41,170 bases of DNA from Apostichopus parvimensis (taxonomy: Eukaryota; Echinodermata; Holothuroidea; Aspidochirotida; Stichopodidae). Every line of letters begins with the position of its first letter. Position 1 is the stretch's first letter. Positions 36,295 to 41,170 of this stretch are shown piece after piece. Position numbers and translations under genes: made by a program. The stretch lies in contig KN884555.1 in the NCBI GenBank assembly GCA_000934455.1, positions 3,153-44,322 of the forward strand. The letters run 5' to 3'. The notes beneath the pieces are model-generated. The model ran no database searches. It was not told the DNA's origin and saw only the letters and a list, made by a program, of their open reading frames with translations.

Positions 36295-38405
36295 CTGGGA
36301 AGTATAACAGCAAAATTACAACATTTAATAACCATGCAAACATCATGTTACATTACATGTTGGTATCCCTCTGAACTAAGGTGACCATTTCTCTCCCAGA
36401 AATTCCAGGGACATGATATTGATGTTGATCGCCCTGTTTTGACATTAAGGTAACATTTGATGTATACCATAGGTTTCACAGGATGTTGGGATTCCAGACT
36501 TCAGTGTTTAAAAAATGATGGTCAAATGCCTAGTGCAGTTTCTGTGATAATGCATTCTCTAGAAACATGTGTGTTGCTAAATATACATTAATGTGGGTCA
36601 TTTAATAAAATTGGGAATGATAAATCGATGATAATAAGTGAAACCAATTGAGACAATTGCAGGGTACAATTTTTATCTGGGGGCTGTCCCCGGAAATCAG
36701 GGTCATCTGGTCACCTTAAGCTTACTCTATCATGTCTTGACAAAGACGTGTGTCAAGAGAGTATTGCTAAAGTCTTCTATAAGATACTTTTTAAGAAAAG
36801 TCACTCAGGAAAGAACCAAGGCACGAAAACCAAACTACCGAACGACTGATCCACTCTCAACCCCAGACTCCTTGCATCGAGACTGTGTGATCATCGTCGG
36901 GTGTGTATCACCATTCCCCTCGAAAGAGAACAGATGCTACACATGGTCTAAGCCAAAAGGCAAATATATATACTGACATTTACTGTACCTATGTTACCAA
37001 TCGTCCTCGATGGAATCGTACGTTAAGCGCTTAGTACTTAGTAGCCTACTACTACTAGTAGTAGCATGGACACTTCGAATTCCGGACACCTAAGCCTTAA
37101 AACACCCCAAAACTATATCTTCTGGTATAAATCACCTGAAAATATACTTGATATGGTGGGAGAAGTGTGTTATATTACGATACACGGCCAAACTTTCTTT
37201 CCCGCAAACTGTTTTCACGTTGTATTCCAAGAAGATTCTTGTGATTGTGGAACTGGTATTTCTTTGCTAGAGTATTTTTCGGATTTTTCGAATTTTCGGA
37301 CACACAGTCCCACAGTGTGGCGCTGGTGATAAAATTGGTGGCGCAGTTGCTCTTTCAGTAATTATAACAGACTTCATAGATCTCCGTCATTTTATTGACA
37401 AATATGTTAGTATTTACTTGCACACGGGTCATTTTGGAGAGAAAATAACTGTAGCTTCGTACTTTGTGGTGAAATTTGGCTCTTCCTGTAGGTTGTCATG
37501 GTGAAATCGTGCCTTTCTTAGGGGTGTCCGAAATTCGCAGTGTTCCGAAATTCGCAATACTGACTATAGTACTAGAAGTAGAAGTTGAACCAAACAAAGT
37601 CCACTGATCGCCCAAGTAACTTCCAGCAGCTTCTCGCTTTTTCATTGCATTTTTAGGTGACCGCTTTACATGACTGTATGACTGCCCTGATGAGAATGTT
37701 CTGGTCATTCTGTTGTTGAATCTAGAATCTTTGGTTGAATACCTTAAATACAATATCTGAGAATGTGGCATCAACCAACAATGTCTATTAATACCTAAAT
37801 AGTCAGTATTCCTAGTGTCGTCTGCTGCAGCATGCAAGAGTATCTTTCGAGTATGTTACCAGATACTATACATCACTTTACGCCAAACTAGAAAAAAAGC
37901 TGTCCAAACCATCGGCGTATACATAAATCTGGACCACAAAAAACGTACCAACCATGGAGAGGGTCGTGTGAACACACAATTGGTATATATGTATAAAGTT
38001 CTGTGCGCTTGACAAGCCAAATGCCACTTGCAGCACTCATCTCTGGTACTCCTTGAATGTGTATTCGATAAACAACTAATGTCATAATCTCATAACTACC
38101 AATTCCTGGTGATGCTATCCGAACAACGAAATCTAGCTAAGGGGACAATTGTTTTCAATGTTTACCACAATTTCCAAATCCAAAATTCCTTTTGGGGGTA
38201 TTTGTGGGACGCACGTAGCTTATCAGGACTGTACACAATGCATACCGTTTATTTGGCAGGTATCGCACCACCTTTAGAGTAGTGCATGTCCCCCTGCAAG
38301 GTTAACCATTATCGGAAAATAACTCCTACTATATTGAATTTTTTAGGTATTTTCTGAGTCACCATCATTCCTTTTGGCCCAAGCCATCAGATAACATATG
38401 TTGGA
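36295..38405. other. Upstream region, no gene supported; inverted repeat at 37077-37537
   Basis: The sequence upstream of exon 1. A 20-bp imperfect inverted repeat, CGAATTCCGGACACCTAAG (37077) and CTTAGGGGTGTCCGAAATTCG (37517), bounds about 460 bp and may mark a DNA transposon. Several open frames of 65-113 codons exist, but none has a recognisable product or good splice context. The missing 5' exons of the Calx-beta gene could lie here or beyond the window. Confidence 0.4.
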
Positions 38406-38413
38406 CATGTCAG

Positions 38414-38814
38414 CAGTGGTGGAGAGTCCATACAGTCAGGGGGCGGATGCCCCCCCCCCCCCCTTGACGGACTCAAATGGACTGCTGGCGCCCTTTTCAG
38501 CTTTTTATTACTTTTTACTTATTCGCGATTATTGACTTTTTATTGCGCTCTCATCTACCTATTGACATTTGTCATATTCTGTTGGTGTAATTTTCTGACA
38601 AAATGGCGACGACACCTATTTATTCTTCGTTTATCTGCATATTAGCAAGGCCCGGAAAGGGTAATTTCCTGCGATCTAGGGAGTATCTTTACTCAAAAAT
38701 TTTCTGTACGCTCCGCGCCAACCTATGGTGGCGCTCCGCTTAGATAGTGTCGAAAGCGCCCCTACAGACCATTCTTGCCCCCCCCCCTGACCAATACCCC
38801 TAGCTCCGCCACTG
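38414..38814. mobile_element. hAT-like MITE, 401 bp, with 8-bp target duplication
   Basis: Ends CAGTGGTGGAG and CTCCGCCACTG, with CATGTCAG on both sides (38406-38413 and 38815-38822). It has long C runs near the ends and the core motif CGCTTAGATAGT (38737), shared in reverse with 40854. No coding capacity. Confidence 0.92.
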
Positions 38815-38822
38815 CATGTCAG

Positions 38823-40853
38823 TTGAAAACTTCTATTTATGCTCTAGCAGCCTTGGAAAGTGACGAGTATAGTGTGTAAGTCAATGGGAGAAATTAATTG
38901 TGGTGCGACACATGCAAGTATAAAAAAAAGCGCGTATCATGATGGGAGTAACCGCTGCACGCAATCTATTACTCCGCTGGCAGTAGATGTTCGAAAAGTA
39001 GCTGTGTACGGCGATCGCATCACATGACCATTCATCATTGTTGCTACATTTTCCTATTGTGGAGCACACAATTTGTGCTGTGGCGTGAGAATTCCATACC
39101 ATGTTAAATTCGATGATCATGACTTGTTTGTAGTGCGTAAATCTATAGTTAATTGCAATTTACGATTTTCAAATTTCTTACAAATTATCAACCGGTTAGA
39201 ACAGTCTGTTACATCGTTTTTCACATTCATTTATCACTCAGTTTGTGCGATACCTGATTAAGTTACCCATTAGGCCATATAGAAATCGTCTACACGCTAT
39301 AGGTTCAAACACAGATTGGGTATACTTTGCACTTATACCATGGCACAGAATCAGGCACTGATCGGGGTGCTCGTGTGGGTAGGAGGAGGTGTTCAACTCC
39401 TTTCAACCTCACTCAAACATTCAAATGTACTTATAAGCACAACTGTGCCTAACCTTTAGCTTAATATTTTAGCTTAACGTTTAGCATATGAACCTAATTT
39501 CTATATAGTATAAATTTGCCATCTCAGATGCGTCTAATGAAGTCTATTTTTTTTCATTTTTATGAGCCGGAGGAGGGTCTACATAGAATTTAGCTTCAAC
39601 GACCCCGGTGTCACATTCGCTCCTTTATCAAACCCTGGATCCGGCCTTCCGGGAATTTGAAGTAGTGCATCATAGGTAACAGGGGAGACAAAATAGTCAC
39701 CATCAATGAGTCACCGTACATAATACTCACATTATAAACAGTACGTGGGTTTTAATTCATTCATTCGTTTTTATTGTTTGTTTTTGTTGTGTGGGGGTTT
39801 TTTTTGTCCGTTATATAATGTTTTTCATAGGGGCCCATACCTATGTAAACACACATCGCATACTATATAGAAATCGATAAAGCGAATGATTTGTTAAACA
39901 ATATACGTTTGCATCTCGAAACAAGTCACCGTTACTCCACGCTCCTCTATTATGACGCATGGTCGACAGCATACGATTATAACACACAAGTTAAACTATG
40001 CCATGCATTTACTTTATGCATGATGGTGTCCCAAATAGAGGTGTCCACACCCTTGTAATATAAACGCTTTCCTGTGACTATAAAAGGGTACGTTTGACGT
40101 CACGGACACCTATATTTTGCCATTGACAACAATTAAAGCTTTAATATTGCTGGACACCTAAAGTTCAGCATGCACGGTATATATAGTGGTGACGGGAACG
40201 CTTCCATATCTCACTTGTATTCAATCACACACACTCTGTACTTATCGTGGTTTGATTCTTTTCCCATGAGAGTTGAATATAAGTATTATTTGCTCCGCTT
40301 TATTGGTCTTAAAACAAGATTTAGACGTTATATTTTGATATGTTTCATTTATGAGTGGCATATATTTCCGCAACTTTTTTCTTGTTTACAAAACGTTCCA
40401 TGTCCAACTTAATTCCGTACATAGGCCTAACTCCTATATAAGCCTATATAAGGTTGTTATATAGCTAAACAACGAGTACACGTAATTCCATTGCCTACCC
40501 AGTTAATTATTGTGAATATCAAGTGAATTATTCTTTAGAAAAATGTTAATGTTCATATCATAGATACGCATAACTACAACAACAAAAATAAACATCTCAA
40601 ACAGAAGTGTAGGCTATATGAGAATTGCTTAATCCCCCCCCCCCCTTTATTTTTGTGTGAAAGGGTCCCAAAATGTCCCCAAAACTAGTGTCATTTAGAA
40701 ACATACCATACCCTGACCCTCAACAAAATGTCCTTTTGATGTAATTCCGGTTCTATTTTCCTTCCTGGCATAGCCTATTACTTTTAACGTCATAGCCCTT
40801 GCTTACAAATATTGCAGATGAGAGAATTTTCAATGTAGCAACACATCTAGACA
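38823..40853. other. Intergenic or far-upstream region, nothing firm
   Basis: No gene recognised. A small inverted repeat, AAATAGAGGTGTCC (40033) and GGACACCTATATTT (40103), uses the same GGTGTCC core as the pair at 37077/37517. A C run lies at 40635. Confidence 0.45.
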
Positions 40854-41165
40854 CAGGCGCGTAGCCAGGAATTTGTCAAGGGGGGGCGAAAATGTAGAAA
40901 AATTTTCAGAGCCGTAGATATGGCATTGCACACTATCTAAGCGTAGCGCCACTATGGTTGGCGCGAAGCGTACAAGAAAATTTTGGCTGAAAATGCCTCC
41001 CAGATCGCCGGAAATGGCACTTCCCAGGCCGTGTAAGTTGCATCTTAGCATTTTCTCTTTTGAAATTACTAGCGATATCATAAAAACATTTAAAAAAATT
41101 TTTTAAATATGCTCAAGGGGGGCGGCTGCCCCCTTCGCCCCCCCCCCCCCTTGGCTACGCGCCTG
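40854..41165. mobile_element. hAT-like MITE, 312 bp, at the window end
   Basis: Ends CAGGCGCGTAGCCAGG and GGCTACGCGCCTG. The left target site TCTAGACA (40846-40853) is matched by TCTAG at 41166-41170, where the window stops. It holds the core ACTATCTAAGCGTAGCGCCA. A near relative of the elements at 3557 and 30178. Confidence 0.9.
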
Positions 41166-41170
41166 TCTAG

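Noticed and set aside
37392..37437. Possible minus-strand 5' exon with ATG before a GTAAATAC donor
   Set aside because: Only a few codons, no signal peptide, weak donor. It would fit phase 0 of exon 1 but has no other support.
37496..37837. 113-codon minus-strand frame upstream of exon 1
   Set aside because: No recognised motif, no splice continuity with exon 1, and its end overlaps an inverted-repeat arm. More likely repeat-derived.

Overview
The window looks like genomic DNA from a marine invertebrate animal. An echinoderm is my best guess, from the Calx-beta/EGF gene type and the dispersed repeats, but I could not check this. Coding sequence is broken into short exons by GT-AG introns. 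Introns are AT-rich and full of minisatellites, MITEs and LINE remnants. There are two runs of N. I see no prokaryotic features, CRISPR array, tRNA or rRNA.

One large gene on the minus strand accounts for all convincing coding sequence. I traced 28 exons from 36294 down to 532 by joining splice sites and checking that every junction keeps one open frame. They give 4,450 nt, about 1,483 codons. Neither end of the gene is present: exon 1 has an acceptor with in-frame stops just upstream of it, and exon 28 ends at a donor. In transcript order there are nine exons (36294-23849) of cysteine-containing, beta-rich sequence that I do not recognise, although parts resemble degenerate Calx-beta halves. 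Then come two EGF-like domains (23584-22437), one Calx-beta module (21733-21073), a third EGF (20268-20152) and seven more Calx-beta modules (18671-532). Each Calx-beta module is split over two exons, a first half of about 33-42 codons and a second half of about 65-78 codons. All 22 introns after exon 6 are phase 1. Each of the 16 half-domains carries exactly one cysteine at a constant place, which predicts one disulfide per module joining the products of two exons. The product is probably an extracellular or cell-surface adhesion/matrix protein.

The most striking local feature is at 2393-3036. A 36/37-bp minisatellite begins exactly at the splice donor of exon 27, and its unit is homologous to the last 36 coding nucleotides of that exon. 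It lays out 18 donor-like motifs in a row.

Other introns carry tandem arrays of 43, 112, 34, 77, 52, about 230, 46 and 12 bp units, and five hAT-like MITEs, four of them with 8-bp target-site duplications (one of these cut off by the window end). There are also two 3' fragments of non-LTR retrotransposons, an inverted-repeat structure and a palindromic MITE. A 490-bp exact duplication flanking a 50-N gap (25612-26641) is almost certainly an assembly artefact. The 4.9 kb upstream of exon 1 holds two hAT MITEs and shorter inverted repeats, but no gene I can defend.
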